Part shown: positions 21,786 through 29,194 of the stretch, one piece after another | Layout: the number at the start of each line of letters is the position of its first letter | Position numbering within the stretch: the stretch's first letter is position 1 | From: Flavobacteriales bacterium | GTDB lineage: Bacteria; Bacteroidota; Bacteroidia; Flavobacteriales_F; PHOS-HE28 | Reading direction: 5' to 3' | Length of the DNA: 37,017 bases | Assembly: GCA_016788635.1 (NCBI GenBank) | Contig: JAEUSU010000004.1 | Span: 1-37,017, forward strand | Notes under the pieces: generated by a model | What the model was told of the DNA's origin: nothing | The model's database searches: none | What the model saw: only the letters and a program-made list of their open reading frames with translations | Program-made: the position numbers and the translations under genes

Positions 21786-22438
21786 ACGCGCAACGCTCCC
21801 TTTTGACCGCACTGGTCGTGCTTTCATGTGCGGCGGTGACCGCGCAGCGCGAGCCCCGCATAAAGCCATCCCTGAAGGGTACTCTGGTGATCCCGGTGAT
21901 CCTCGAACCCGGTATTTATAAGGAGATCGTGATGCCCATTGCCGGTGGTGAGGCCGTGGTGCAGGCTCCCCTATACAAAGGCCTGGGGGTGGGCGTGGGC
22001 TTCAGCGGCACTTGGTCGCAATTCAAGGATCAGGTGCTGGTCCCGAAGATCCGCTCCGGCAGCATGGAGCGATACACCCTGTTCGGCAAGGTGCAGTATG
22101 AGCGCCACACCAGTGCGCGCACCTTCTATGAACTCTCCGCACGCTTTGGCAGTTCCAGCTTCAACTGGTCCTGCGAGACCTGTCCGGATGAACGGATCAA
22201 AGCCTTTCAGTGGTCCTTGAACGCCGGATACTACGTGCTGGCATCGGACAACCTGGGCTTCGGTTTCATCCTGGGCTATCTGTCGGACAATACCACCATC
22301 AGTCCTTCGGTCTTCGGCTTGGAGACGTATCCGCGGTTCTCGGACAACTCGCCTCAGGGGCCGCTCCAGCACCTCACGTTCGGCCTCGGCTTCCATGCGC
22401 GCTTCGCCCGTTCGGCCGATCGCGATGCGCCGTTCTGA
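21782..22438 (+). CDS. Predicted outer-membrane beta-barrel protein
   Basis: The 218-residue protein has a signal peptide (MNAQRSLLTALVVLSCAAVTAQ). Its alternating hydrophobic strands include GLGVGVGFSGTWSQF, YTLFGKVQYERH, TFYELSARFGSS, WSLNAGYYVLASDNLGFGFILGYL and LTFGLGFHARF, with many aromatic residues at strand ends and a terminal LTFGLGFHARF followed by a short tail. This is the look of an 8-stranded OmpA/OmpW-like barrel. A CETCPDE loop contains two cysteines. Its ATG overlaps the preceding stop by four bases. It ends seven bases before the convergent cytochrome gene. A hairpin CCGTTCTGA/TCAGAGCGG around 22431-22455 spans both stops and may act as a shared terminator. Confidence 0.75.
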   Translation: MNAQRSLLTALVVLSCAAVTAQREPRIKPSLKGTLVIPVILEPGIYKEIVMPIAGGEAVVQAPLYKGLGVGVGFSGTWSQFKDQVLVPKIRSGSMERYTLFGKVQYERHTSARTFYELSARFGSSSFNWSCETCPDERIKAFQWSLNAGYYVLASDNLGFGFILGYLSDNTTISPSVFGLETYPRFSDNSPQGPLQHLTFGLGFHARFARSADRDAPF

Positions 22439-22445
22439 CCTTCGA

Positions 22446-22868
22446 TCAGAGCGGAACGTACAGTTTCTTGATGCGCACCATGGGCCCTGGACACACATTG
22501 TTGTGGCAGGACGCGCATGCGTTGATCACTGCATTGAAAGTGCGTTTCCTGTCCTCAGGCGCGGCCTCGTTGAAGACTTTCAACTGCGCGAGGTAATTAT
22601 CCGCAAAGGCGGTGAAGGTGGCCCGGTCCAAATGGTCATCCGTGGCGGTGGCGGTGTGCATGCGGGCGTGATCTTTGGGAAAGGGAAGGGGGGCACCACC
22701 ACGCATGAGCAGGCTTCGGGTGCTATCCGCATAGGTGGTCATGTCGCGCATCAGCAAGGCCAGTTCACTGGGTGGTTTCAGGCCCAGGTCCTGCTGCTCG
22801 GTCGTATCAGAGGAGCACGCGATCACAGCCAGCAAGATCCCAAAGGGGATGGGTAGGAACTGTTTCAT
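22446..22868 (-). CDS. c-type cytochrome lipoprotein
   Basis: The 140-residue protein has a lipoprotein signal peptide with Cys18 (LLAVIAC) and a helical body. Near the C-terminus it has the heme-attachment motif CASCH (118-122) followed by CPGPMVRIKKL. A single CxxCH at the end of a four-helix-like protein resembles cytochrome c'-type proteins. It should be anchored in the periplasm or at the outer membrane and carry one covalent heme. Electron partners are unknown. Its ATG overlaps the stop of the upstream secreted protein (ATGA), so the pair is translationally coupled. Confidence 0.8.
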   Translation of the reverse strand: MKQFLPIPFGILLAVIACSSDTTEQQDLGLKPPSELALLMRDMTTYADSTRSLLMRGGAPLPFPKDHARMHTATATDDHLDRATFTAFADNYLAQLKVFNEAAPEDRKRTFNAVINACASCHNNVCPGPMVRIKKLYVPL

Positions 22869-23521
22869 TGGAAGGGGGCAAGCTTCACGTATAGGTCATC
22901 CAAGGCGAGCACACCCGGCATGTCGGGTGCATCGTTCCAGAGTTCCAACATCACCACCAGACGCCGCGCTCCTTTGGGGACATCACTGGCACCCGTAGCG
23001 GGGAAGTAACGCCATGCCTTGTCCATCACGTGCATGCGCTTGATGTCCTGCGTGCGAAGCACACCGATCTCCTCGTCCTTCTCATTCAGGTAGTACGCGA
23101 CCATGCGGCCGTGGTAGTCGCGGCTGTTCACCGAGGCCATCTGCACACCCATGCGCAAGACCACACGGCCTTTGTCGATGCTGTCGGCGAATTGGGAGAT
23201 ATCCACGACCTGGGCGCGGCTGAGTATGGGGCGCGCTACCGCCGAATTGTACTCGAAATAGTGGGCACCGTGCCCGTGCGCAGTGCCCCAACTGGCGCTG
23301 AACACGCTGTCCGTGCCACCATAAGGCACCCGTTTGAGCCCATAGGGTTGACCCTCATGTTCTGGAGCGAACCACCAGGGGTCATTCTCCACGGTGAACG
23401 AAAGCTCCGCACCCGGGTCCTGCAACAGGTTGCGCCCATAGGGCAGGTCCTGCTGTCCTTGAGCCTTCAGGGTGATGGCGCTGTGCAAAAGGAGCGACGT
23501 GAACAAGGCCAACGTGCGCAT
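22865..23521 (-). CDS. Secreted protein of unknown function
   Basis: The 218-residue protein has a signal peptide (MRTLALFTSLLLHSAITLKAQ) and a beta-rich domain starting GRNLLQDPGAEL with later aromatic and charged clusters (DPWWFAPEHEG, SRDYHGRMVAYYLNEKDEE) and ending LALDDLYVKLAPF. The NLLQDPGAE start and LDDLYVKL end are typical of carbohydrate-binding, galactose-binding-like jelly-roll domains, but I cannot assign a family. ATG 23521 is chosen at the signal peptide. Upstream in-frame codons to 23629 would overlap the divergent rhomboid gene. It is coupled to the cytochrome gene by a four-base overlap. Confidence 0.72.
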   Translation of the reverse strand: MRTLALFTSLLLHSAITLKAQGQQDLPYGRNLLQDPGAELSFTVENDPWWFAPEHEGQPYGLKRVPYGGTDSVFSASWGTAHGHGAHYFEYNSAVARPILSRAQVVDISQFADSIDKGRVVLRMGVQMASVNSRDYHGRMVAYYLNEKDEEIGVLRTQDIKRMHVMDKAWRYFPATGASDVPKGARRLVVMLELWNDAPDMPGVLALDDLYVKLAPFQ

Positions 23522-23544
23522 GGATGGGAGCGGATCTGCTGCCT

Positions 23545-23552
23545 GCAAGGTA
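23545..23552 (-). promoter_or_regulatory. Candidate -7 element of the secreted protein/cytochrome operon
   Basis: TACCTTGC on the minus strand is close to TAnnTTTG and lies 23 bases before the ATG at 23521. Confidence 0.35.
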
Positions 23553-23606
23553 GACAACCTGGCATGCGCGTTTGGATGGCTTGGGAATTGAGCAACAGGA
23601 GACCTC

Positions 23607-24362
23607 ATGGAAGCGCACCTGCTCAGCAATGAGCGTGCCCGGATGGTGAATGCCGCCTTGCTGCCCCTCCTGGCCGTGGCTCTGCTATGGAGCGTACATG
23701 TGCTGGACGCGGTCTATTCCTGGCAGTTGAACACCTGGGGCAATATCCCCCGCACCATGGCAGGACTGCCCGGCATCCTCCTGCAGCCATTCTTCCACGC
23801 CGATCTGGAGCACCTGTTGAACAACAGCTTGAGCCTGTTGGTGCTGGGATGGTGCCTGGTGTACTTCTACCCGCGTGTGGCTGGCCGGGTGGCGTGGATC
23901 ACCTGGGTGGTCAGTGGCGTGGCCGTCTGGCTTACCGCACGCCCGGACCGCCACATCGGTGCCAGCGGGGTGGTGTATGGTCTCGCGTTCTTTCTGTTCT
24001 TCAGCGGTGTGTTCCGTCGGCAGCGGGCGCTCATGGCCATTTCCCTGTTGGTGGTCTTCCTCTACGGTGGGCTGTTGTGGGGCCTGCTGCCCACCTTGCC
24101 ACGCATCAGTTGGGAAAGCCATCTGTGGGGTGGATTGACCGGTGCCGGCCTGGCCTGGTGGTACCGCCACATCAGTCCGGCCCATCTGCCACCCCCGCCC
24201 CTTGAAGAAGCGGTGGTGGGTGCCGGAATAGCTGCCGGGGTCCTGGAGAACGATGATCCAGGGGACGAGACAACCGTTGAAGACAGCAGTGTTCAGCATG
24301 CTCCCCCTTATTATGATCCGGAGGCTACGGATACCACGTGGCATCAGGAAGACCGGACCTGA
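23607..24362 (+). CDS. Rhomboid family intramembrane serine protease
   Basis: The 251-residue protein has about six hydrophobic segments and all key rhomboid features: FHADLEHLLNN (63-73) supplying the oxyanion His/Asn, HIGASGVVYG (116-125) with the nucleophile Ser120, and SWESHLWGGLTG (168-179) with the catalytic His172. The enzyme cleaves other membrane proteins within the bilayer. The C-terminal 60 residues are soluble, acidic and Pro-rich (PPPPLEEAVVGAG...). A purine-rich AGGAG at 23595-23599 precedes the ATG by seven bases, one of the few Shine-Dalgarno-like sites in this window. The gene is divergent from the secreted-protein operon. Confidence 0.9.
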   Translation: MEAHLLSNERARMVNAALLPLLAVALLWSVHVLDAVYSWQLNTWGNIPRTMAGLPGILLQPFFHADLEHLLNNSLSLLVLGWCLVYFYPRVAGRVAWITWVVSGVAVWLTARPDRHIGASGVVYGLAFFLFFSGVFRRQRALMAISLLVVFLYGGLLWGLLPTLPRISWESHLWGGLTGAGLAWWYRHISPAHLPPPPLEEAVVGAGIAAGVLENDDPGDETTVEDSSVQHAPPYYDPEATDTTWHQEDRT

Positions 24363-24551
24363 ACGATCGTCAGTTCGGCTGCCGAACATGGGGTGTATTT
24401 AATGCCCAAATGCAGCCCGCGGCCAATCATCGATCTGGACATCACGTAGGCGGTCCGATCTTTTGATTCGACGGATCAGGGGCTCACCAATGAGCAGGTG
24501 GCCCTGAGCCGTGCTCGCCCTGGTGCGAACGTCAGGGGAGCCGCGAAGTGA
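24363..24551. other. 189-bp convergent intergenic region with hairpins
   Basis: This gap lies between the 3' ends of the rhomboid gene and the META-domain gene. GTTCGGCTGCCGAAC (24373-24387) is a perfect inverted repeat. CAGGGGCTCACC (24477-24488) can pair with GGTGGCCCTG (24497-24506), allowing a bulge. Neither is followed by a T-run, so they may be weak or factor-assisted terminators. No gene or RNA was recognised in it. Confidence 0.45.
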
Positions 24552-24977
24552 CTACTGCTTCAGGGTCAACAACTCCTTGCCACTACTGAGCAAACGGAGC
24601 GTGCCGTCCTTCATCTCGTAGCTATCCACCTTGCCGAGGGCGCTCATTAGGCCCTTCTCCAGATCGGCGGTGGGCTCGCAATACTTGCGGGTGCTGGCCA
24701 GGTCAGGGAAACCGATCCGGCCGTCCTTCGCATCCAGCTTGAATGCGCCCATCACCTGGTTGCAGCCATTGAAACCGCTCACTTGTTCACCGGCCAACTG
24801 CAGCCAGGGACGCTCCACACCTTCCGGCAGTTCAAAGGCCTTGCCGTTCAAGGTCTGGATGAACCATTTTGTATCCAGCAGGGAAGCGTTGGCCGTACCA
24901 CCCGCAGCTTCACGGCACTTGTTGGCCATGAGCAGAACGGGCAGCAGCAGAAGCAGGGCGCTGCGCAGACGGATCAT
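24552..24977 (-). CDS. META domain (HslJ-like) exported protein
   Basis: The 141-residue protein has an N-terminal hydrophobic export signal (ALLLLLPVLLMANKC) and a META domain: LDTKWFIQTLNG, VSGFNGCNQVMGAFKLD and LASTRKYCEP, then the last strands GTLRLLSSGKELLTL. META proteins are heat- or stress-related envelope proteins related to HslJ, and their molecular function is unclear. The Cys near residue 21 could be a lipid attachment site, but the preceding residues (MANK) do not form a classical lipobox. The gene begins eight bases after the dnaN stop on the same strand, so it is probably co-transcribed with dnaN. Confidence 0.82.
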   Translation of the reverse strand: MIRLRSALLLLLPVLLMANKCREAAGGTANASLLDTKWFIQTLNGKAFELPEGVERPWLQLAGEQVSGFNGCNQVMGAFKLDAKDGRIGFPDLASTRKYCEPTADLEKGLMSALGKVDSYEMKDGTLRLLSSGKELLTLKQ

Positions 24978-24985
24978 GTGGGCGG

Positions 24986-26107
24986 TCAGTTATTGAGCAT
25001 CACCGGCATCACCAGCATCAGGATGTCCTCGCCATGCTCACCCGCATCGCCCGGCAACAGGATGCCTGCACGGTTCGGTGCGCTCATCTCCAGGCGCACA
25101 TGCTCGCTGGTGATGTTGTTCAGCATGTCCAACAGGAAGCGGGAGTTGAACCCGATGGTCATCTCCTCACCTTCATAGCTGCACGCCAGCGCTTCCTTGG
25201 CCTCATTGGCGAAGTCCAGGTCCTCGGCGCTGATGGAGAGTTGGCTGCCGTTGATGTGCAGGCGCACCTGATGCGTGGTCTTGTTGGCGAAGATGCTCAC
25301 ACGCCGGATGCTGCTCAGCAGCTGCATGCGGTCAATGGTGAGCTTGTTGGGGTTCTGCTTGGGGATGACCGCCTCGTAGTTCGGGTACTTGCCATCGATC
25401 AGCCGGCACACCACCACAGTGGTATCGAAGGTGAAGGAGGCGTTGTTCTCGTTGAAGGCCACGGTCACTTCGCTGTTCGTACCGGCCAGCACACCTTTCA
25501 GCAGGTTCAGCGGCTTCTTGGGCACAATGAAGGCGGCCCCCTTTTCCGCCGTCACATCCGTGCGCATGTACCGCACCAGTTTGTGGGCATCGGTGGCCAC
25601 AAAGCGCACGTTGTCCGTGTTCAGTTCGAAGTAGATGCCGCTCATCACCGGACGCAGGTCGTCGTTGCCGGTGGCGAAAAGCGTTTTGTTGATGGCGGTG
25701 GCCAATGTGCCGGCGGGCAGGGCCAGGGTGCTGGCACCTTCAATGGCGGGGCTTTTTGGGAACTCGTTACCGTTGAAGCCGGTCATCTTGTATTTGCCCT
25801 GGTCGCTGCTGATCTCCACCCCGTGGTGCTTGCCATCGATGCTGAAGGTGAGCGGCTGCTCGGGGAAGGCCTTCAACGTGTCCAGCAACAGGCGGGCGGG
25901 GATGGCCACGCTGCCCTTGTCCTTGGCCTCCACGGCCAGGGTAACGGTCACCGTGGTCTCCAGGTCACTGGCCGTCACGGTCAGTTCCTTGCCGGCGATC
26001 TCGAACAGGAAGTTGTCGAGGATGGGCAGCGTGTTGCTGCTGGCCAATACGCCTTGCAGCACCTGCAATTGCTTCAGCAAGGTGGTGCTGGAGACGATGA
26101 ACTTCAT
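24986..26107 (-). CDS. dnaN: DNA polymerase III subunit beta (sliding clamp)
   Basis: The ring-shaped clamp tethers DNA polymerase III to DNA. The 373-residue protein starts MKFIVSSTTLLKQLQVLQGV, contains LPILDNFLFEI, the YKMTGFNGNEFP and VMSGIYFELN segments of domains 1 and 2 and VRFVATDAHKLV, and ends with the standard PGDAGEHGEDILMLVMPVML. ATG 26107 gives the canonical N-terminus. An in-frame ATG at 26143 would add 12 residues that are not typical. A TATCTTTG promoter element sits 107 bases upstream, leaving a leader of about 100 bases, long by the standard of this window. It is flanked by the DUF4340 gene and the META gene on the same strand. Confidence 0.97.
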   Translation of the reverse strand: MKFIVSSTTLLKQLQVLQGVLASSNTLPILDNFLFEIAGKELTVTASDLETTVTVTLAVEAKDKGSVAIPARLLLDTLKAFPEQPLTFSIDGKHHGVEISSDQGKYKMTGFNGNEFPKSPAIEGASTLALPAGTLATAINKTLFATGNDDLRPVMSGIYFELNTDNVRFVATDAHKLVRYMRTDVTAEKGAAFIVPKKPLNLLKGVLAGTNSEVTVAFNENNASFTFDTTVVVCRLIDGKYPNYEAVIPKQNPNKLTIDRMQLLSSIRRVSIFANKTTHQVRLHINGSQLSISAEDLDFANEAKEALACSYEGEEMTIGFNSRFLLDMLNNITSEHVRLEMSAPNRAGILLPGDAGEHGEDILMLVMPVMLNN

Positions 26108-26214
26108 GGTCGAGGTCTTTTCCTTGGTCTGCACCGTTTCCATGGGATGGCGGGGTGTCGGGGGTTACGCGGGATGGGTGTGGAAGGGCAGAAAATGCCC
26201 TGTCGTTCAGTGCT

Positions 26215-26222
26215 CAAAGATA
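26215..26222 (-). promoter_or_regulatory. -7 promoter element of dnaN
   Basis: TATCTTTG is an exact TAnnTTTG match on the minus strand. The predicted start of transcription near 26210 gives a leader of about 100 bases. Upstream of it lie TTATCCACC (26272-26280, plus strand, one base from the DnaA box TTATCCACA) and the weaker TTTTCAACA (26252-26260). Confidence 0.55.
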
Positions 26223-26287
26223 GCCGGGGGGGCTGCGGTGGAAGGGCCGATTTTTCAACAGGGACGGCCGTTTATCCACCATTCGGC

Positions 26288-27301
26288 CTACCGCTGAAGG
26301 TCCTTCAGGCGCAGGGTGAGCCGGTCGCTAAGCTGGCGCTGCACCACCACCAGCGTGGTGTCATCGATGCGGGCCAGGATCCGGTTCACGTCCACTGTTA
26401 CCGGCCGGAACTCCATGTCCTTTTCATCCCGCTCGGGAAGCTTCTTCCAGAAGGGCACTTGTTGCGTTCGGCCATCACGGGTGGTCACCATGACCAGATG
26501 CCAGGGTGGGGTGGCCTGAACGGAATCGCGCTGGGCGCGGGTCAGGCTGCGTTCGAAGCGCTCAAAGTGCAGGTCGCGGACGCTCAGCAACAGGTCCTTC
26601 ATGGCCAGGGTGTCCAAAGGCACCTCTCGTCCGGCACCATCGGTCAGGTGAATGTCCGATCCACCATTGTAATGGGCGGTGAAATTGCCCTGGGGCTCAA
26701 CAGGATGGTGAACGGTGAGTTGCGCCACATGGGACAAGTCGGGGTAGCGGAACAGGACCTTCTCCCGCCAGTCGTCCAGCACGGCGTGGAAGCGTGGCGT
26801 GAGAAAGCCGCTGAAGCCACTCACCGCCAGCACGTAAGGTTCGGAGCTGCGCCCCTTGCCGGGTTTCTCCAGCAGCACATAGGTGCCAAAATGGTCGGGT
26901 GTGGCGTGCCCCACATACCAGATCTTCTCCGGCTTGCTGCCACCGGTGTAGATCTCCACCGTGCGAATGGTGGCCGCCATGGTGCGCAGCACGTTCTCGC
27001 GTGCGGCACGGGGTACAGGGCTGCGCACCTCGGCCCGCAAGAATGCCTTCAGCAGCAGGTCCACCCCGTGCTGCACGGCCGGGTGGGCCTCGTTCACGGT
27101 CCAGCCTTGCGGGGTGCGGCGCAGGTCCACGCTTCGACCGTTTGGCTCCGCGATGAAAATGCGCGTCACGCGGCTGGTGTCCGCCACAGCGAAATCGCTC
27201 AATGGCCCGGCAATGGTGCTGCCGGTATCCCGTTTCCAAAGCCAGAAGGCAAAGGCGCCCAGCAAGAGGAGCAGGAGCAGGAGTACAAGCCGGCGGTTCA
27301 T
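26288..27301 (-). CDS. DUF4340 domain-containing membrane-anchored protein
   Basis: The 337-residue protein has one N-terminal TM segment (LVLLLLLLLLGAFAFWLW, 5-22) and a long periplasmic part with the DUF4340 pattern: repeated beta/alpha units with RVTRIFIAEPNG, GWTVNEAHPA, IRTVEIYTGG and LTPRFHAVLDDWREK. DUF4340 proteins usually accompany GldG-type ABC transporter parts, as here, where gldF and gldG lie directly upstream on the same strand. TAGCTTTG (27316-27309) ends seven bases before ATG 27301, suggesting the gene can also be read from its own nearly leaderless promoter. The role is unknown, probably linked to the GldFG complex. Confidence 0.85.
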   Translation of the reverse strand: MNRRLVLLLLLLLLGAFAFWLWKRDTGSTIAGPLSDFAVADTSRVTRIFIAEPNGRSVDLRRTPQGWTVNEAHPAVQHGVDLLLKAFLRAEVRSPVPRAARENVLRTMAATIRTVEIYTGGSKPEKIWYVGHATPDHFGTYVLLEKPGKGRSSEPYVLAVSGFSGFLTPRFHAVLDDWREKVLFRYPDLSHVAQLTVHHPVEPQGNFTAHYNGGSDIHLTDGAGREVPLDTLAMKDLLLSVRDLHFERFERSLTRAQRDSVQATPPWHLVMVTTRDGRTQQVPFWKKLPERDEKDMEFRPVTVDVNRILARIDDTTLVVVQRQLSDRLTLRLKDLQR

Positions 27302-27308
27302 GGGGCGC

Positions 27309-27316
27309 CAAAGCTA
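27309..27316 (-). promoter_or_regulatory. -7 promoter element of the DUF4340 gene
   Basis: TAGCTTTG on the minus strand is an exact TAnnTTTG match ending seven bases before the ATG. It lies within the 62-base gap after gldG. Confidence 0.5.
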
Positions 27317-27363
27317 ACCGGCAAAGGAAGGGGGCGGTGAAGTGGCACGAGGAACGGCGCACC

Positions 27364-29103
27364 TCAAGCCGCACGCGCCCAACGGCGCCTGCGCAGCCCG
27401 GCCACGGAGGTCACTGCCAGGATGACGAGAAGCACCGGTCCGGCCACATTCATCAGTTGCCAGAAGGGGCGGTCTTTGGCGATGCGCGACGGATCCAGAA
27501 GGCGCAAAGTGATCTCCCGTGCACGGATACTGATCAAGCCCTGATCGTCCAGCAGGTAGTTCATCGCGTTGAGGATGAGCTCCCGGTTGCCGTAGATCTT
27601 CGTCTTGGCCATGCGGTCGTAACCCAGCATGTAGAACATGCCTTTCTCGCGGTCCACCCGGTTGGCGATCACATCCCCGTCACTGATGAAGAGCTGGGCG
27701 GTGGGCGTGCTCCACTCGCGGTAGCCCCACTGGCGGAGCGTGTCCGGCCGCACCAGAAGCAGGTCTGCGAAGGCCGAGCGGAAGCGCCCCTCCAGCAGCA
27801 CGGCCACCGGCAGGTCGGGCGTGGTGCTGCGTTCCAGGCCCATGTCCGTTTCCACGATGCCAAGACTTACACGCACCGGATTGCGCAACGCCCGTGAGTA
27901 GGGTGAACTGGTCAGTAACACGGTCTTGCGCACGCTATCGGTGCCAATGGTGTCGATGGTGCTGGAGAAGCGCAGGTGCACCGGATCGATGGAGTGCACG
28001 ATGGGATGGCCCGAGCGGGGCACCACTACCGGCTCGTAGTACCAGGGAAAACGTTCCAACTTGCGCTGGTTGCCGTAAGGCGTGGTGAAGATCTCTATCG
28101 GTGCGCAGTTCTTGTCGATCAGGATGTCCTTGTTCACGCGGATGCCGTAGCCGAAGAGCATGTCGTCCAGGTCGGTCTCCAGCGGGGTGGCGATGCTGAA
28201 CTGGTTCTTCCGCAGGCTGTCCAGGTGCGCGTTCATGGCATCCAGCAGCCATAGCACGCGGCCACCGTTCATGATGAACTGGTCGATGATGTACTGGTCG
28301 CGCTTGGGGATGGCCGAATCCGGTTTGGCGATGATGAGCGCATCGAATTTGTTGATGCGGGCGGCCATGCCCTCGGGCATGTCGCTGAGGCTGTTCAACT
28401 GCTCATCGATCCGTACACGCGAAACATCGTACTGCTCGCTCAGCACCTTGGTGATGTCCTTCACGTACCAATCATCCAGCTCGCCGTGCCCTTCCACAAA
28501 GGCGACACGGCGCTTGCGTTCCGCAGTGGCCTGGCGGATGGCGTTGGCCAGCTCGTACTCCAGGTTGTTGATGGAGCGGTTCACCATCTCCGCGTCCGGT
28601 GCGCGCATCCAGGTCTTCAGCAACTGCAAGGGCACGGAGCGGCCACGGTAGGTGACCATGGCACCGGGGAACACGATACGCTCTGTGAAGCTGCCCTTGT
28701 CGCGCATACGGATGCTGCTGTAATGCAGCCCTTCCTGCTCCAGCCGGGCATACACTTCGCGCCGGGTCTTCTCATCCGGTTGAGCGTTGGGGTCGCTGAA
28801 CTCGTACTGGATGTTGTCCGGTGCATGCACCCGCAGCTCGTCCAGCAGGTCGCGCACGGCCTGGTTCAGTCTTTGGAGGTCGGCGGGCAGTTCGCCGTGC
28901 AGGTACACCTTTACGAACACCACGTCCTGCAGGCCCCCGGCCAGGTCCTTCGTGGCGGGCTTCAGGGTATAGCGCTGCTCGCTGGTCAGGTCCAATCGCA
29001 GCCGCGCAAAGCCACCGATGAACAGCACCAGCAGCACGATGCCGATGCCGATGCCCAGCTCGATCAGGTCGCGGTAGCGTGTGCTTTTCACGGTGCTATC
29101 CAT
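27364..29103 (-). CDS. gldG: Gliding-motility ABC transporter substrate-binding subunit GldG
   Basis: GldG is the large periplasmic, membrane-anchored part of the GldAFG transporter required for gliding in several Bacteroidota. The 579-residue protein has an N-terminal TM helix (GIGIGIVLLVLFIGGFARL, about 17-35), the RLDLTSEQRYTLKPAT start of the extracellular domain, NIQYEFSDPNAQPDE, VAFVEGHGELDDW, the DALIIAKPDSAIPKRDQYIIDQF segment split by a linker and a C-terminal TM helix (LMNVAGPVLLVILAV) followed by basic residues (GLRRRRWARAA). ATG 29103 gives the expected start. The gene follows gldF after 82 bases that include a microrepeat. Confidence 0.95.
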   Translation of the reverse strand: MDSTVKSTRYRDLIELGIGIGIVLLVLFIGGFARLRLDLTSEQRYTLKPATKDLAGGLQDVVFVKVYLHGELPADLQRLNQAVRDLLDELRVHAPDNIQYEFSDPNAQPDEKTRREVYARLEQEGLHYSSIRMRDKGSFTERIVFPGAMVTYRGRSVPLQLLKTWMRAPDAEMVNRSINNLEYELANAIRQATAERKRRVAFVEGHGELDDWYVKDITKVLSEQYDVSRVRIDEQLNSLSDMPEGMAARINKFDALIIAKPDSAIPKRDQYIIDQFIMNGGRVLWLLDAMNAHLDSLRKNQFSIATPLETDLDDMLFGYGIRVNKDILIDKNCAPIEIFTTPYGNQRKLERFPWYYEPVVVPRSGHPIVHSIDPVHLRFSSTIDTIGTDSVRKTVLLTSSPYSRALRNPVRVSLGIVETDMGLERSTTPDLPVAVLLEGRFRSAFADLLLVRPDTLRQWGYREWSTPTAQLFISDGDVIANRVDREKGMFYMLGYDRMAKTKIYGNRELILNAMNYLLDDQGLISIRAREITLRLLDPSRIAKDRPFWQLMNVAGPVLLVILAVTSVAGLRRRRWARAA

Positions 29104-29146
29104 TCAACTGGCCTGCTCAACTCCACTGCTCATTTGGTCAGGTCGC

Positions 29147-29194
29147 CACATTTCCTCATTCTCGCTTTTCCACATTTTCCAGTTCTCACCACTT
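29147..29194. repeat. Degenerate octanucleotide repeat at the gldF 3' end
   Basis: Consecutive 8-base units CACATTTC, CTCATTCT, CGCTTTTC, CACATTTT, CCAGTTCT, CACCACTT run across the gldF stop codon (29186-29188) into the gldF-gldG spacer. The tract is visibly A+T-richer than its surroundings. It is different in sequence and period from the heptamer repeat in wbqC. Confidence 0.7.

Noticed and set aside
24363..24551. Possible small RNA or tRNA in the 189-base convergent gap
   Set aside because: The hairpins present are short. No tRNA cloverleaf, promoter element or conserved RNA motif is visible, so they fit 3' ends of the flanking genes better.
25034..27340. A 768-codon open frame on the plus strand
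   Set aside because: It lies antisense to dnaN and the DUF4340 gene, both well supported. Its product is rich in His, Gln, Gly and Val with no domain, as expected for a shadow frame in G+C-rich coding DNA.
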